In this document: positions 27,144-37,638 of the stretch, piece by piece
How the letters are laid out: each line of letters opens with the position of its first letter
Position numbering within the stretch: position 1 is the first letter of the stretch
Source of the DNA: Vibrio sp. CAU 1672
GTDB taxonomy: Bacteria; Pseudomonadota; Gammaproteobacteria; Enterobacterales; Vibrionaceae
Assembly: GCF_029223195.1 (NCBI RefSeq)
Contig: NZ_JARHUF010000014.1
Span: forward strand, 1 to 49,380
Length of the DNA: 49,380 bases
Direction of reading: 5' to 3'
The notes under the pieces: model-generated
Seen by the model: only the letters and a program-made list of their open reading frames with translations
Databases searched by the model: none
What the model was told of the DNA's origin: nothing
Translations under genes and position numbers: made by a program

Positions 27144-28229
27144 TTAGAAGTACACACGTGCGTAAGCGTAAGCATCTTGTGCTGCGTCACCGGCGTTCAT
27201 TTCAAGTGCGATAATGCTTGAGCTGGTCGGCTTGTAGTTCACGCCCAAAGTACCCCATGTGCGGTTGGTGCCCCAGCTGTGTTGCTTGGTGTCCCACACC
27301 TCGCTCTGAGGATCCCACTTTTCGTACTCTTCGTAGTTGTATGAACCCACTAATTCCCACTGCTTAGACAAGATGTACTTGGCCGACACCAAAGCGCCCT
27401 GGTTTTCCTGGGTTTGGTAATCATTACAAATCACAATGTCTTTGTCGGAGGCAGGGTTGTTTTCGGCGCTGGTTTTTACTGTGCAAGAGCCGATGTCTTC
27501 CTCTTCATAGAAAGCATTCAAACCCAAGTGGATAGTGTCATTAACCGCATAACGCATACCAAAACCGATCAGGCGTTGTTCACCATATTTCGAATCACCA
27601 TCGGAGCCGCCGCGACCTTCCAGGCCGATCACCGCTGACAGGCTGTCGCCAAAGTAACCGATATAGCCGTTAACGATATCGCCCAGCTCCGCGCCAGAAG
27701 AGGATTTACCGCCATAGGTGTACGAAGTGCCGGCTTTAATCACATCCAGGAAACGACCTTCGTATTTCACCGTCATATCCTGGTCACCGGCTTCACCGGT
27801 TTCAACCGTGGTATCAAACGTGTAATCGCCCCACTTATCGTAATCATCAAATGCGGTATCTGTCAGGCCAACCTCAATATAGTGGTTGTCTAATACGTCA
27901 TAGCCGACAAACAATTTATCGATGCTCAGAATCAAATCACCGGAACCGCCTTTCCAGTTCTCACGCTCGTAATCCAGCTCCAAACGGTAGTGCATCTTAT
28001 CGCGCTTACCTTTGATGCCCATGGTGGCAAATGAGTCATCAATATAGCTTTTTTCATCGGTATAAAATTCACCGTAGTCGTAATTTGCCCCGATATGTCC
28101 ACCGACACCCACTTCACCATACAGCTTGAGAAAATCTCCGTTTTCATCTTCGTATATGGCCGCGGCATTGGCTGCTGTCGCCATAAATAACGAAGCCATC
28201 GCTATAGCCACTGCATTTCTTTTAAGCAT
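27144..28229 (-). CDS. Outer-membrane porin-like protein
   Basis: This is a predicted 361-aa beta-barrel. The signal peptide MLKRNAVAIAMASLFMATAANA ends in an AxA motif. The mature part alternates short beta strands (LKLYGEVGVGGHIGANYDYG, MHYRLELDYEREN, WELVGSYNYEEYE) and ends in the strand YAYARVYF, whose terminal Phe is the BAM recognition residue. Similarity is to general gram-negative porins; the specific substrate is unknown. A 16-aa loop between two cysteines (SCTVKTSAENNPASDKDIVIC, residues about 248-268) may be disulfide-closed. It is first in an operon with exeM (21 bp apart) and has a near-consensus CRP site about 148 bp upstream. Confidence 0.85.
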   Translation of the reverse strand: MLKRNAVAIAMASLFMATAANAAAIYEDENGDFLKLYGEVGVGGHIGANYDYGEFYTDEKSYIDDSFATMGIKGKRDKMHYRLELDYERENWKGGSGDLILSIDKLFVGYDVLDNHYIEVGLTDTAFDDYDKWGDYTFDTTVETGEAGDQDMTVKYEGRFLDVIKAGTSYTYGGKSSSGAELGDIVNGYIGYFGDSLSAVIGLEGRGGSDGDSKYGEQRLIGFGMRYAVNDTIHLGLNAFYEEEDIGSCTVKTSAENNPASDKDIVICNDYQTQENQGALVSAKYILSKQWELVGSYNYEEYEKWDPQSEVWDTKQHSWGTNRTWGTLGVNYKPTSSSIIALEMNAGDAAQDAYAYARVYF

Positions 28230-28937
28230 TGCCTATTTCCTTATCTGTTATATTTTAAATAGAATGTGATTCTATATGTTGAACAGAGCCCGAGCGTTTA
28301 TTTCACCAATCGCGAGTGAGTGTTTAACCGGTAAATTTTGAGCGCAAAAAGCCACATGACCCTACCGATAGTGATATTGGTCACAGTTCAACTTGATTCA
28401 TTTCTTAGCCTGATAAATGTCTCTTTTTAATGCAAAAAAGAAAAGTGCCTAGCATGTTAAGTGAGAAATGTTTCACATTTATGAGGTGATTATTATGATC
28501 GGATTTATACATTCAACAAATATCATTATTAACACAAATAACAATTGTGCGTTTATTTAGAAACTAGAGCCATTACTCAGTTTTCTATCAGTAAATATGA
28601 TATTTGAGACACAAGTTTATTTAACCGAGTATGTGATGATGTATTTTACTGGCCAGCAAGCCTTCATTAACACTATTGATATTTTATTACCTTCAGCCTC
28701 GTCACCTTATTTGATCACGAATTTTAAAACGCTGGTGATATAACTCACAGCAAATAGTGACTCATTATCAAGTCCCGTTACGGCAAATAGTTTCCCCCAC
28801 TTCGGCCAGCATTCTTTACAACCCAAAATGCAACCATTTACATAATCAATCAAGTGTGCTCTTATTCATTTCCAACAACAATTCAATCAGAGAACATAGC
28901 TCATCGGTTTCTCTTGCGGTAAAAAACAGGAATCATC
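28230..28937. other. 708-bp AT-rich intergenic region upstream of the porin-exeM operon
   Basis: There is no convincing gene. It contains the CRP-like site at 28370-28385, which probably serves the minus-strand porin, with a weak TTTGCG / TAAACA pair (28321-28348, 16-bp spacer) downstream as a possible class I promoter. A near-palindrome GTGAGAAATGTTTCAC sits at 28461-28476. The rest is AT-rich and shows nothing I can name. The length suggests more regulation, or a lost gene, between the porin and the damaged lipoprotein. Confidence 0.6.
28370..28385 (-). promoter_or_regulatory. Strong CRP-site match upstream of porin-exeM
   Basis: On the minus strand, TGTGACCAATATCACT matches TGTGA-N6-TCACA at 9 of 10 core positions with exact spacing. 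It is centred about 148 bp before the porin ATG. CRP control would place this nutrient-acquisition operon under carbon limitation. Confidence 0.65.
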
Positions 28938-29305
28938 ATGAAACCCACTCCCCTCTTCGCCTTATCCGCTCTATTAATGAGCGGTTGCCAATTAACCTCA
29001 AGCCAGCCAATCGAACCGTACGCGACCGAACAACACTACGTCAAAACCGCTCAAACTGAACTCAATAAGTATGAAGAACTTGAAGTCAGTGAGGATGGGT
29101 TAATTACTTTCACTGCCGGCTGCCTGGGCCAGGTTATTACTGGGAAACGGCCAAAATCAAAGAGCTGAGTTATGCCATATCTTGTGTCGAACTGACTGAC
29201 TATGTCGCTCATGGCTTGGTGGTGAAGTCGGTATTTTTGGGCCAGCGAGGACGCGTAGAGTACTACGATATGCAGCGCTGCAAGAAAGACACCCCTTTCC
29301 AATAG
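28938..29305 (+). pseudogene. Small lipoprotein gene split by a frameshift
   Basis: The first frame starts MKPTPLFALSALLMSGCQLT, a lipoprotein signal with its lipobox Cys at residue 17, and continues to about codon 65 (LITFTAGCLGQ) before running into a stop at 29166-29168. From about 29132 the same strand carries a protein-like continuation in the next frame (YYWETAKIKELSYAISCVEL through YYDMQRCKKDTPFQ) to a TAG at 29303-29305. The distance from the ATG to the final stop is one base short of a whole number of codons, so a single-base deletion (or sequencing error) near 29128-29135 would explain it. The intact product would be about 122 aa, a cysteine-containing lipoprotein of unknown function. 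Confidence 0.65.
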
Positions 29306-29311
29306 GTATAA

Positions 29312-29338
29312 AAAAGCGCCACCAATGGTGACGCTTTT
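29312..29338. terminator. Bidirectional terminator between the lipoprotein pseudogene and trpS
   Basis: A 12-position stem (AAAAGCGCCACC / GGTGACGCTTTT, one mismatch) with a 3-nt loop lies between convergent genes. On the minus strand it ends in T6, making it the trpS terminator; on the plus strand it ends in a TTTTC run. Confidence 0.85.
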
Positions 29339-29361
29339 CAGAATTTTAATTTTAAGTTTGA

Positions 29362-30399
29362 TTAGGGACGACCAACAAAACCCACAGCATGGTAAGCTTT
29401 CTTCAGGGTTTCTGCTGCCCGTGCCGAGGCTTTTTCCGCCCCTTCACGCATCACCGCATCCATGTACGCGCGATCGGCACGGATACGGTGGAACTCAGAC
29501 TGAATCGGCTCAAGCATCGCCACCAGCGCTTCACCAACGTCCTTCTTGAATGGACCGTACATTTCCATCCCTTGGTACTTCGCCTCGATTTCTTCAAAGT
29601 TCATACCGGTTGCCGCCGAGTATAGCCCCATCAGGTTGGAGATTCCGGCCTTGTTGTCCCAATCATGAGCGATACGCGGTGGTGTTTCGGTGTCCGTCTG
29701 GGCTTTATTGATCTTCTTGATGATCGACTTAGGCTCTTCCAGCAAGGTGATCACGTTCTTACGGTTATCATCCGATTTCGACATCTTCTTGGTCGCATCC
29801 TGCAAGCTCATCACACGGGCGTTAACCGTCGGAATGTACGGCTCTGGAACGGTGAAAATTGGCTGCTCTGGCGAGTAGATATTATTGAAACGCGTGGCGA
29901 TATCACGTGCCAGCTCCAGGTGCTGCTTTTGATCGCTGCCCACTGGTACCTGGTGTGCACCGTAAAGCAGAATATCAGCCGCCATTAGCACCGGGTAATC
30001 GAACAGGCCTACGTTGACGTCACCAAACTGGCTGGAACTGTCGTTCGAGTAACGGGCAGACTTATCTTTAAACTGAGTCATCCGGCTCAGCTCACCCATC
30101 TGGGTATAACAGTTAAGAAGCCAACCAAGCTGAGCATGCTCTGGTACATGTGACTGAACAAATAGCGTGCTCTTTTTCGGATCAACACCAACTGCCAGAC
30201 AAATTGCCAGTGCGTCAAGTGTCGCTTCATGCAGCGCTTTAGGATCCTGACGAACCGTAATTGCATGAAGGTCAACCACACAGTATTGGCAATCATAATC
30301 GTCTTGCATCTGCTGCCATTGACGTAGAGCACCCAAGTAGTTGCCGATACTTAGTTCACCTGACGGTTGAACACCACTCAATACGATGGGTTTGCTCAT
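29362..30399 (-). CDS. trpS: Tryptophanyl-tRNA synthetase
   Basis: This is a class Ic aminoacyl-tRNA synthetase that charges tRNA-Trp. The protein is 345 aa (E. coli 334). The HIGH-like element is [12 protein letters not shown] at about residues 14-25, and the KMSKS loop is at 205-209 ([15 protein letters not shown]). Other signatures are [11 protein letters not shown] and [19 protein letters not shown]. The ATG at 30399 has AAAGGAATC upstream. It follows gph on the same strand, but a hairpin with a T-run (30437-30465) lies between, so trpS probably has separate control or is attenuated. Identity is certain. Confidence 0.97.
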   Translation of the reverse strand: MSKPIVLSGVQPSGELSIGNYLGALRQWQQMQDDYDCQYCVVDLHAITVRQDPKALHEATLDALAICLAVGVDPKKSTLFVQSHVPEHAQLGWLLNCYTQMGELSRMTQFKDKSARYSNDSSSQFGDVNVGLFDYPVLMAADILLYGAHQVPVGSDQKQHLELARDIATRFNNIYSPEQPIFTVPEPYIPTVNARVMSLQDATKKMSKSDDNRKNVITLLEEPKSIIKKINKAQTDTETPPRIAHDWDNKAGISNLMGLYSAATGMNFEEIEAKYQGMEMYGPFKKDVGEALVAMLEPIQSEFHRIRADRAYMDAVMREGAEKASARAAETLKKAYHAVGFVGRP

Positions 30400-30436
30400 T
30401 AGAATGATTCCTTTGACTTCTTAATCTAAATAAATG

Positions 30437-30465
30437 AAAAACCGCGCAGCTGTTTTGTGCACGGT
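30437..30465 (-). terminator. Terminator-like hairpin between gph and trpS
   Basis: ACCGTGC and GCGCGGT (minus strand, positions 30441-30465) form a 7-bp stem with one G-U pair and an 11-nt loop, followed by T5. It lies 50 bp after gph and 38 bp before trpS. It may end the gph transcript or attenuate trpS. Confidence 0.55.
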
Positions 30466-30514
30466 TTGCTCAGTGTACTCATTAGTGAATATTTTGGAAG
30501 ATCTTTTGTTGCCA

Positions 30515-31201
30515 CTAGGCCGAAACCGCGACCACACCGACCAAATCAGCGATACTGTCAGCGACAAAATCCGGCGCAGACGCCGCGATCGGCTCGCCGT
30601 GATTGTAACCATACGTCAGGCCAAACGAACGGCACCCCGCATTTTTCGCCGCCAGAATGTCGTTTTTCGAGTCCCCGACCATCAACAGCTCACCCGCCTT
30701 GACACCATGTTTGTCCATCAACCAGTTCAAGGCCACCGGATTGGGCTTTTTCTCTGCAAATGCGTCCCCGCCCAGTACGTCAACAAAGTAATGTTCAATC
30801 CCATGTTGTTTGAGGATTTCCGGCACAAACTTTGACGGTTTATTGGTAACCAGAGCCATGGTAAACCCGCCTTGCTGCAGCTCAGCCAGCGTCTCTTTGA
30901 CCGCCGGGTAAAGGTGGCTGCGCTGGTGCCCACCTTGTTGATAGTACTGATCAAACAGCGCGCGTGCCTCACCACGCAGCGTGTCACTCAATTCGGGATC
31001 AATCGTCATATCCTGGCTCAAAGCCCGACCTATCAAAACGTCGGCACCATTGCCGACATAATCCCGGACTTGTGTTTCACTAACCGGCGCGAAGCCCAGT
31101 GCCTGTACCGCCAGATCAGCGGCTACCGCCAGATCCGGCACACTATCTAACAGCGTGCCGTCAAGATCAAATGCAATCAACTTAATGTCTTGTTGAGTCA
31201 T
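30515..31201 (-). CDS. gph: Phosphoglycolate phosphatase
   Basis: This is a HAD-superfamily phosphatase, 228 aa, that removes 2-phosphoglycolate formed in repair of oxidised DNA ends. Motif I is FDLDGTLLDS with nucleophile Asp12 and Asp14, motif II is ALVTNKPSKF, motif III is around EKKPNPVALNWL, and motif IV is MVGDSKNDILAA. The ATG at 31201 with AGGGACGTT upstream was chosen over an extension to 31234. Downstream is trpS, the usual partner. Upstream, however, is rlmB, not rpe as in E. coli, and a perfect 11-bp hairpin sits just before the ribosome-binding site. Confidence 0.94.
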   Translation of the reverse strand: MTQQDIKLIAFDLDGTLLDSVPDLAVAADLAVQALGFAPVSETQVRDYVGNGADVLIGRALSQDMTIDPELSDTLRGEARALFDQYYQQGGHQRSHLYPAVKETLAELQQGGFTMALVTNKPSKFVPEILKQHGIEHYFVDVLGGDAFAEKKPNPVALNWLMDKHGVKAGELLMVGDSKNDILAAKNAGCRSFGLTYGYNHGEPIAASAPDFVADSIADLVGVVAVSA

Positions 31202-31215
31202 AACGTCCCTAACTG

Positions 31216-31241
31216 ACACAGGATGGTTGCCCATCCTGTGT
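31216..31241 (-). repeat. Perfect 11-bp hairpin in the rlmB-gph gap
   Basis: ACACAGGATGG (31216-31226) pairs perfectly with CCATCCTGTGT (31231-31241) across a 4-nt loop. It ends 14 bp before the gph start, with no T-run, so it is a leader or intercistronic structure rather than a classic terminator. It lies exactly where gene order departs from E. coli. Confidence 0.65.
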
Positions 31242-31297
31242 ATTTATTGAATGAGGCCAAAACCTGATCTATCGGGCCGACCAGGCTGATACTACCG

Positions 31298-32041
31298 TTA
31301 CTTTGCCGCCAAACGCTGACGAACCGCTTCAAACAGGCAAATCCCGGAAGCGACCGATACGTTCAGGCTTGAGACGCTACCAGCCATCGGGATCTTGATC
31401 AGGTCATCACAAGTTTCACGGGTCAGGCGGCGCATACCATCCCCTTCCGCGCCCATAACAACCGCTAACGGGCCAGTAAGCTTAGCCTGGTAGATATCAT
31501 GGGTCGCTTCACCAGCGGTGCCGACAAACCAGATCCCCTGCTCCTGCAGCGTGCGCATAGTACGGGCCAGGTTGGTCACGCGTACTAGTGGAACCGTTTC
31601 AGCGGCCCCACAGGCGACTTTGCTTACCGTGGCATTCATCGGTGCTGATTTATCTTTCGGTACGATCACTGCTGCAACCCCGGCGGCATCGGCATTGCGT
31701 AAGCACGCCCCCAAGTTGTGTGGGTCGGTCACACCATCCAGTACCAACAGTAACGGCGCGTCATGCTGAGCTAAGATGGCGTCCAGATCATTTTCATTCA
31801 ACTGTTTCGCTGGCTTAACCCGGGCAATGATCCCCTGATGGTTAGCCCCGCAAGCCTTGTCATCCAAAGTCTTGCGAGCCATTTGCTGGATCGACACACC
31901 GATCATCTGCAACTCGTTCAGGATTGGCATCAAACGATCGTCTTGGCGACCTTTCAGTACGTAGGCTTCAATAAAGCGCTCGGGTTCACGCTCCAAGACA
32001 GCTTTCACTGCGTGAATGCCGTAAATAAATTCGTTACTCAT
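31298..32041 (-). CDS. rlmB: 23S rRNA 2'-O-methyltransferase (Gm2251)
   Basis: RlmB is a SPOUT-class enzyme that methylates G2251 in the 23S rRNA P-loop. The protein is 247 aa. An N-terminal substrate-binding domain (about 1-75: [20 protein letters not shown]) precedes the SpoU domain with motif 1 [21 protein letters not shown], written here as residues about 101-121, motif 2 [13 protein letters not shown], and motif 3 [22 protein letters not shown], which form the trefoil knot and SAM site. It lies 31 bp downstream of rnr, the conserved rnr-rlmB pair, in the nsrR-rnr-rlmB operon. Confidence 0.96.
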   Translation of the reverse strand: MSNEFIYGIHAVKAVLEREPERFIEAYVLKGRQDDRLMPILNELQMIGVSIQQMARKTLDDKACGANHQGIIARVKPAKQLNENDLDAILAQHDAPLLLVLDGVTDPHNLGACLRNADAAGVAAVIVPKDKSAPMNATVSKVACGAAETVPLVRVTNLARTMRTLQEQGIWFVGTAGEATHDIYQAKLTGPLAVVMGAEGDGMRRLTRETCDDLIKIPMAGSVSSLNVSVASGICLFEAVRQRLAAK

Positions 32042-32072
32042 GATTTAACCTGTTGTGTTGTTCACTCATAGC

Positions 32073-34565
32073 TCAAGCATCAGTTTTCTTGCTGCGCTTG
32101 GTCTTCTTCGGTTTGCTATGAGGCTTTTTCTTACGTGCTTTTTTCACTTTCGGCTTTTTGCTCGCCGCAGAGTCACCACGCGGAACGTCGCCGCCCTGGC
32201 GTTGAGACTCACCTGCCGGCTCCGGACGTTTGGCCGGCTCAATCACCGGCATCGCGCGCGAACCGCCTTTGCTCGCGGCACGCTTTTTCTCTTTGGCTTT
32301 CGCTTTAGCTTCCGCCGCACGCTTCTTGGCCGTTTTGCCTTTGCCGCGTAGCTTACGACTTGTTTCGATCAATTCAAAGTCAATTTGTTTATCATCCAGG
32401 TTCACCGCCAGCACTTTGACTTTTACCGCATCACCCAGACGATAGATATTCCCGAAGCTTTCACCGATAAGGCGTTGACCGATCGGATCAAATTGGTAGT
32501 AATCATTGGCCAGGGTGGAAATATGCACCAGTCCGTCAATATGCAGCTCGGTCAGGCGAACAAAGAAGCCAAACCCGGTGACATTAGCAATCACGCCATC
32601 AAGTTCCGCCCCGACATGATCCTGCATATATTCACACTTCAGCCAGTCGGCCACTTCACGGGTCGCATCATCCGCGCGGCGCTCAGTCATCGAACACTGC
32701 TCACCATAAAAATCCATGTCATCAAATGAGTAATGGTAGCCGCCGGTCGGCGTCCAGCGATCTTGGTTGCGCCCCTGCTCTTTGGCAATCAGGTACTTGA
32801 GCGCCCGGTGAAGGAGCAAATCCGGATAACGGCGGATTGGCGAGGTAAAGTGAGCATAGCGCTTGAGCGCCAGACCAAAGTGGCCGGCGTTATCGGCACT
32901 GTAAACCGCCTGCTTCATTGAACGCAGCAACATGGTCTGGATCAGCTCCTGATCCGGGCGTCCCATGATCTGGCGGGCCAAATCGGCGTAGTCGGTCGGT
33001 GATGGCTCCAGGCCCCCCTTCAGATCAAGGCCAAGCTCACCGAGGAAATCACGGAAGCCCTGTAAGCGCAGCTCACCCGGCGATTCATGAATGCGGTACA
33101 ACGCCGGCTCTTTGGCTTTTTCCACCAGCGAGGCCGAAGCAATATTAGCCAGGATCATACACTCTTCGATGATCTTGTGTGCATCATTACGTTCTACTGG
33201 CTCAATGCTTTCAATCTTGCGTTCGGCGTTGAAAATAAACTTGGTTTCTACGGTTTCAAATTCAATTGCCCCGCGATGGTCACGCGCCTGTTTCAGCACT
33301 TTATACATCTTATGCAGTTCTTCGAGATGCCCGACCAGCTTCTGGTAGCGCGTCCGCAGTTCCTCATCACCGTCGAGGATCGCACTGACTTTGTTGTACG
33401 TCAGGCGCGCGTGGGAGTTCATGACCGCTTCATAGTGCTTATAACCGGATAATTTCCCGCTTTCCGAAATGGTCATTTCACATACCATACATAAGCGATC
33501 CACTTGCGGGTTAAGAGAGCACAGGCCGTTCGACAGCACCTCTGGCAACATCGGTACCACCTGAGAAGGGAAATAGACCGAGTTTCCGCGGACAATCGCT
33601 TCCTTATCCAGCGCAGAGTCTGGGCGTACGTAATAGCTGACATCAGCAATCGCCACCCATAAACGCCAGCCGCCGCCCGGCTGCTTCTCACAATAGACCG
33701 CATCATCAAAGTCACGCGCATCTTCACCATCAATAGTGACCAATGGCAACTCACGCAGGTCGACCCGGCCGGCCTTCGCCTCTTCCGGTACTTCCTCGCC
33801 GAGATGGGCGATCTGCTGCTCAACGGTTTCTGGCCATTCGTGCGGGATCTGGTGGGTGCGAATGGCGATCTGGGTTTCCATACCCGGGGCCATATTTTCC
33901 CCAAGCACTTCGGTCACCTGTCCCATCATACCGCGCGAGCGTGAACCGCGGTCGGTGATGTCGATCACCACCACGTTGCCCATGCGGGCACCGGCTTTGT
34001 GTTCGTTCGGGATCAGAATATCCTGACTGATGCGTGAATCATCCGGCACCACGTAAGAATAGCCATACTCAAAGAAGAAGCGGCCAACAATTTGGCTATT
34101 GCGCTCTTCCAGTATCCGCACCAAGCGTCCTTCACGCCGGCCACGTTTGCTGTTATCGGTAGGTTGAACCAGGACATAATCGCCATGGATCAGAGTGCGC
34201 ATCTGGTGATGAGGCAGCAAAATATCATCATCCTTGCCTACACTGCCGTCGGGACGTACCCAGCCATGGCCGTCTTTGTGGCCAATCACATACCCTTTAA
34301 CCATCTCCAGTTTGTCTGGCAGTGCATAACACTGACGGCGGGTAAACACCAGCTGCCCGTCGCGTTCCATCGCCCGTAAACGGCGACGTAAACCTTCATA
34401 CTGATCCTCGCCATCCAGCTTCAAGGCTTCAAAGATATCGTTGCGATTCATTGGTACGCCGGCTTGCTCAAGAAACTCTAAAATGTATTCTCGGCTCGGG
34501 ATGGGATTTTCGTAATTTTTCGATTCTCGTTCAGCGAAAGGGTCGTTTGGCATATTGTCTGACAT
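32073..34565 (-). CDS. rnr: Ribonuclease R
   Basis: RNase R is a 3'-5' processive exoribonuclease that degrades structured RNA and acts in mRNA and rRNA quality control, cold adaptation and trans-translation. The protein is 830 aa from the ATG at 34565; a GTG two codons upstream is possible. An N-terminal HTH ([20 protein letters not shown]) and two cold-shock domains (about 85-250) precede the RNB catalytic domain, with the metal-binding aspartates in [18 protein letters not shown]. An S1 domain (about 645-730) and a Lys/Arg-rich tail ([19 protein letters not shown]) follow. The tail binds tmRNA-SmpB in E. coli. It is co-transcribed with nsrR (82 bp) and rlmB (31 bp). Confidence 0.97.
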   Translation of the reverse strand: MSDNMPNDPFAERESKNYENPIPSREYILEFLEQAGVPMNRNDIFEALKLDGEDQYEGLRRRLRAMERDGQLVFTRRQCYALPDKLEMVKGYVIGHKDGHGWVRPDGSVGKDDDILLPHHQMRTLIHGDYVLVQPTDNSKRGRREGRLVRILEERNSQIVGRFFFEYGYSYVVPDDSRISQDILIPNEHKAGARMGNVVVIDITDRGSRSRGMMGQVTEVLGENMAPGMETQIAIRTHQIPHEWPETVEQQIAHLGEEVPEEAKAGRVDLRELPLVTIDGEDARDFDDAVYCEKQPGGGWRLWVAIADVSYYVRPDSALDKEAIVRGNSVYFPSQVVPMLPEVLSNGLCSLNPQVDRLCMVCEMTISESGKLSGYKHYEAVMNSHARLTYNKVSAILDGDEELRTRYQKLVGHLEELHKMYKVLKQARDHRGAIEFETVETKFIFNAERKIESIEPVERNDAHKIIEECMILANIASASLVEKAKEPALYRIHESPGELRLQGFRDFLGELGLDLKGGLEPSPTDYADLARQIMGRPDQELIQTMLLRSMKQAVYSADNAGHFGLALKRYAHFTSPIRRYPDLLLHRALKYLIAKEQGRNQDRWTPTGGYHYSFDDMDFYGEQCSMTERRADDATREVADWLKCEYMQDHVGAELDGVIANVTGFGFFVRLTELHIDGLVHISTLANDYYQFDPIGQRLIGESFGNIYRLGDAVKVKVLAVNLDDKQIDFELIETSRKLRGKGKTAKKRAAEAKAKAKEKKRAASKGGSRAMPVIEPAKRPEPAGESQRQGGDVPRGDSAASKKPKVKKARKKKPHSKPKKTKRSKKTDA

Positions 34566-34647
34566 AGGCACGCCTGTCTAGCAAGGAAGGTATAGGGCTA
34601 GTATATCTGAGTCTCTTAATAAGCTACAGAAATGCTTTGAAAAAGAA

Positions 34648-35076
34648 TTACGCCAGACGCGTAAGCAGGATCAGCAATTCATGATTGTCACTGAGTAAAT
34701 CTGCAATCGTGCAACTGTCTAATTCGGCCAGAAACGCCTGTTTTGCCGCGGCCAGTTTCTCTTTTAGACGACAGGCGGGGGTGATGTGACAAAAGTCGAC
34801 AGCACAATTGACCAACTCCAGAGGTTCCAAATCACGCACCACGCTACCAACGCTGATCGTATCAGGAGATTGCATTAAGCGGATCCCGCCATTTTTACCA
34901 CGCACCGTGTGCACATAGCCCAACTGGCCGAGGCGGTTGATGACTTTTACCATGTGATTACGCGAAACCCCGAATAACGCCGTCACCTCAGTGATGCTGG
35001 TCAGCTCTTCTTTCGGCAGTGAAGCCAAGAAAATCAAGGTTCTCAATCCGTAATCGGTAAAACTGGTCAACTGCAT
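34648..35076 (-). CDS. nsrR: Nitric-oxide-sensing repressor NsrR
   Basis: NsrR is an Rrf2-family repressor whose Fe-S cluster reacts with NO to relieve repression of NO-detoxifying genes such as hmp. The protein is 142 aa from the ATG at 35076 ([20 protein letters not shown]); a 22-codon upstream extension is discarded. The winged helix includes [20 protein letters not shown], and the cluster cysteines are exactly Cys91, Cys96 and Cys102 ([16 protein letters not shown]), as in E. coli. It is first in nsrR-rnr-rlmB. An AT-rich palindrome resembling its own operator lies 45-70 bp upstream of the start. Confidence 0.95.
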   Translation of the reverse strand: MQLTSFTDYGLRTLIFLASLPKEELTSITEVTALFGVSRNHMVKVINRLGQLGYVHTVRGKNGGIRLMQSPDTISVGSVVRDLEPLELVNCAVDFCHITPACRLKEKLAAAKQAFLAELDSCTIADLLSDNHELLILLTRLA

Positions 35077-35120
35077 GTCACTATCCTCTCTGAGAGCAAG
35101 AGCGTAAAACTTTTCTGAAT

Positions 35121-35146
35121 AAAAATACATATCCAAATGCATGTTT
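35121..35146. promoter_or_regulatory. NsrR-like palindrome upstream of nsrR
   Basis: A 26-bp imperfect palindrome centred at 35133.5 has half-sites reading AACATGCATTT and ATATGTATTTT on the minus strand. It resembles the NsrR consensus (AAGATGCATTT and its complement around a 1-bp centre), though spacing is 2 bp here. It suggests autoregulation. Confidence 0.45.
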
Positions 35147-35218
35147 CAGTCATACCTGGCGGGACAGCAAGTATTCCGAACGTCGCTTCGATAGCTAATG
35201 ATGTGCTTATTGGGAATA

Positions 35219-35249
35219 CACCAAAGCCCACAAAAAGTGGGCTTTGGTG
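35219..35249. terminator. Strong hairpin after motX
   Basis: CACCAAAGCCCAC (35219-35231) and GTGGGCTTTGGTG (35237-35249) form a perfect 13-bp stem with an A5/T5 loop, 30 bp after the motX stop. T-runs outside the stem are absent, but the location between motX and the nsrR promoter fits a terminator. Confidence 0.7.
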
Positions 35250-35279
35250 GATGAAGTTACTCGTTTTCCGTCGCAGCAG

Positions 35280-35915
35280 TTACCAGAAGGTATCACGCCG
35301 CTTGGCACGGGCAATGATATTTTGCGGCATGCGCAGCTCTAAGCCCTGGCGTAAAATCGCTATCCGCTTGTGCTGGCGCTGATCAGCCGTGACCGAATTA
35401 TACAACCAGCGGTAGGCGTCTTCGTAATCTAATGGGCTGCCGTAATCACGCAGCAGTAACTCAGCAAGGTGAATACGCGCATTGAGGTTACCCATTGAGG
35501 CGGCTTCTCGCAGGTATGGGATCGCACGCTCTTTATCTTGCTGCACTAAGGTCCCCCGCGAATAATAGCGGCCAATCTGCTCAAGCGCTGCTGGCAGGCC
35601 TTGATGCGCGGCATTTTCCATATAATAGAGCCCCAGTTCCACATCCTGCTCGACACAGACCCCCCATGCAAGCATATCGCCATAAAGAAACTCGTAAGCG
35701 GGCAAGTTGATCCGAGTCGCACGAGCAACGATATCCTCTACCAGCTGGCAGTTATCAGCGCGCACACGTTGTAAGTGCTTATTCTGTTCAATAAGCTTTA
35801 TCAGTTCTGCTTCGGTGTAGATAGGAACTGGCGCCCCCACATCAGCGACATTCGCCTGCGCTGTTGTAGTGGCTAACATCAGTAACAGTGAAGCAGTCAC
35901 TGTTCGTAACTTCAT
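35280..35915 (-). CDS. motX: MotX, sodium-driven polar flagellar motor T-ring protein
   Basis: MotX is a periplasmic protein that, with MotY, forms the T ring around the basal body and anchors the PomAB sodium-driven stator in Vibrio-type polar flagella. The protein is 211 aa, the same length as known Vibrio MotX. The signal peptide MKLRTVTASLLLMLATTTAQA is followed by Sel1/TPR-like repeats (about 75-165: YGDMLAWGVCVEQDVELGLY, AAHQGLPAALEQIGRYYSRG, YLREAASMGNLNARIHLAEL) and the C-terminus ARAKRRDTFW. It stands apart from other flagellar genes, between nsrR and purA, as in other vibrios. A perfectly spaced FliA promoter lies about 70 bp upstream. Confidence 0.95.
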   Translation of the reverse strand: MKLRTVTASLLLMLATTTAQANVADVGAPVPIYTEAELIKLIEQNKHLQRVRADNCQLVEDIVARATRINLPAYEFLYGDMLAWGVCVEQDVELGLYYMENAAHQGLPAALEQIGRYYSRGTLVQQDKERAIPYLREAASMGNLNARIHLAELLLRDYGSPLDYEDAYRWLYNSVTADQRQHKRIAILRQGLELRMPQNIIARAKRRDTFW

Positions 35916-35979
35916 AAACGTACTCTTTAAGGTATCTGAGAAACCAAAGATCGCTCAAGGATCTCCTCTGCTTGATAAA

Positions 35980-36006
35980 CTTATCGGCAAACAACAGCTA
36001 AGCTTT
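35980..36006 (-). promoter_or_regulatory. FliA (sigma-28) promoter for motX
   Basis: On the minus strand, TAAAG (36002-36006), 14 intervening bases and GCCGATAA (35980-35987) reproduce the flagellar sigma-28 consensus TAAAGTTT-N11-GCCGATAA. The -10 is perfect and spacing is exact. This fits motX as a late flagellar gene. Confidence 0.85.
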
Positions 36007-36093
36007 AGACAATTTTTGCCTCTGGGGTAAGCTTAACGGCAACAACTTGCCATAGCGAGTCCATTTTTGCCGGCCTGTCCAACTGACAGGTAC

Positions 36094-36121
36094 AAAAAAG
36101 CCGACCCTAAGGTCGGCTTTT
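36094..36121 (-). terminator. Intrinsic terminator of purA
   Basis: GCCGACC (36100-36106) and GGTCGGC (36111-36117) with flanking A/T pairs form a 10-bp stem with a CTAA loop. On the minus strand it ends in T6. It lies 21 bp after the purA stop. Confidence 0.9.
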
Positions 36122-36142
36122 ACAATCTCTAACGCGTACCAA

Positions 36143-37480
<1,338 letters not shown>

Positions 37481-37638
37481 TTAAAAATGGATTCTAGCAC
37501 CGAATCGCGTTTCTTGCAGTCATTTTTTAGTCACAGAAACGATCTGGAAAGATGATTTCAACAATCGTCGCCATTTCTATCTCGTCATATCGCTGATAAT
37601 ATTTAACTTTCTAAACTGGACTGAGATTAGGAATAACG

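Noticed and set aside
28461..28476. GTGAGAAATGTTTCAC as a second CRP site
   Set aside because: The half-sites are too far apart for CRP (8 bp instead of 6), so only the site at 28370-28385 is kept.
28495..28560. 21-codon frame with a GAGGTG ribosome-binding-like sequence in the porin upstream region
   Set aside because: It is too short to judge, rich in Asn and Ile as expected from AT-rich DNA, and has no terminator or promoter around it.
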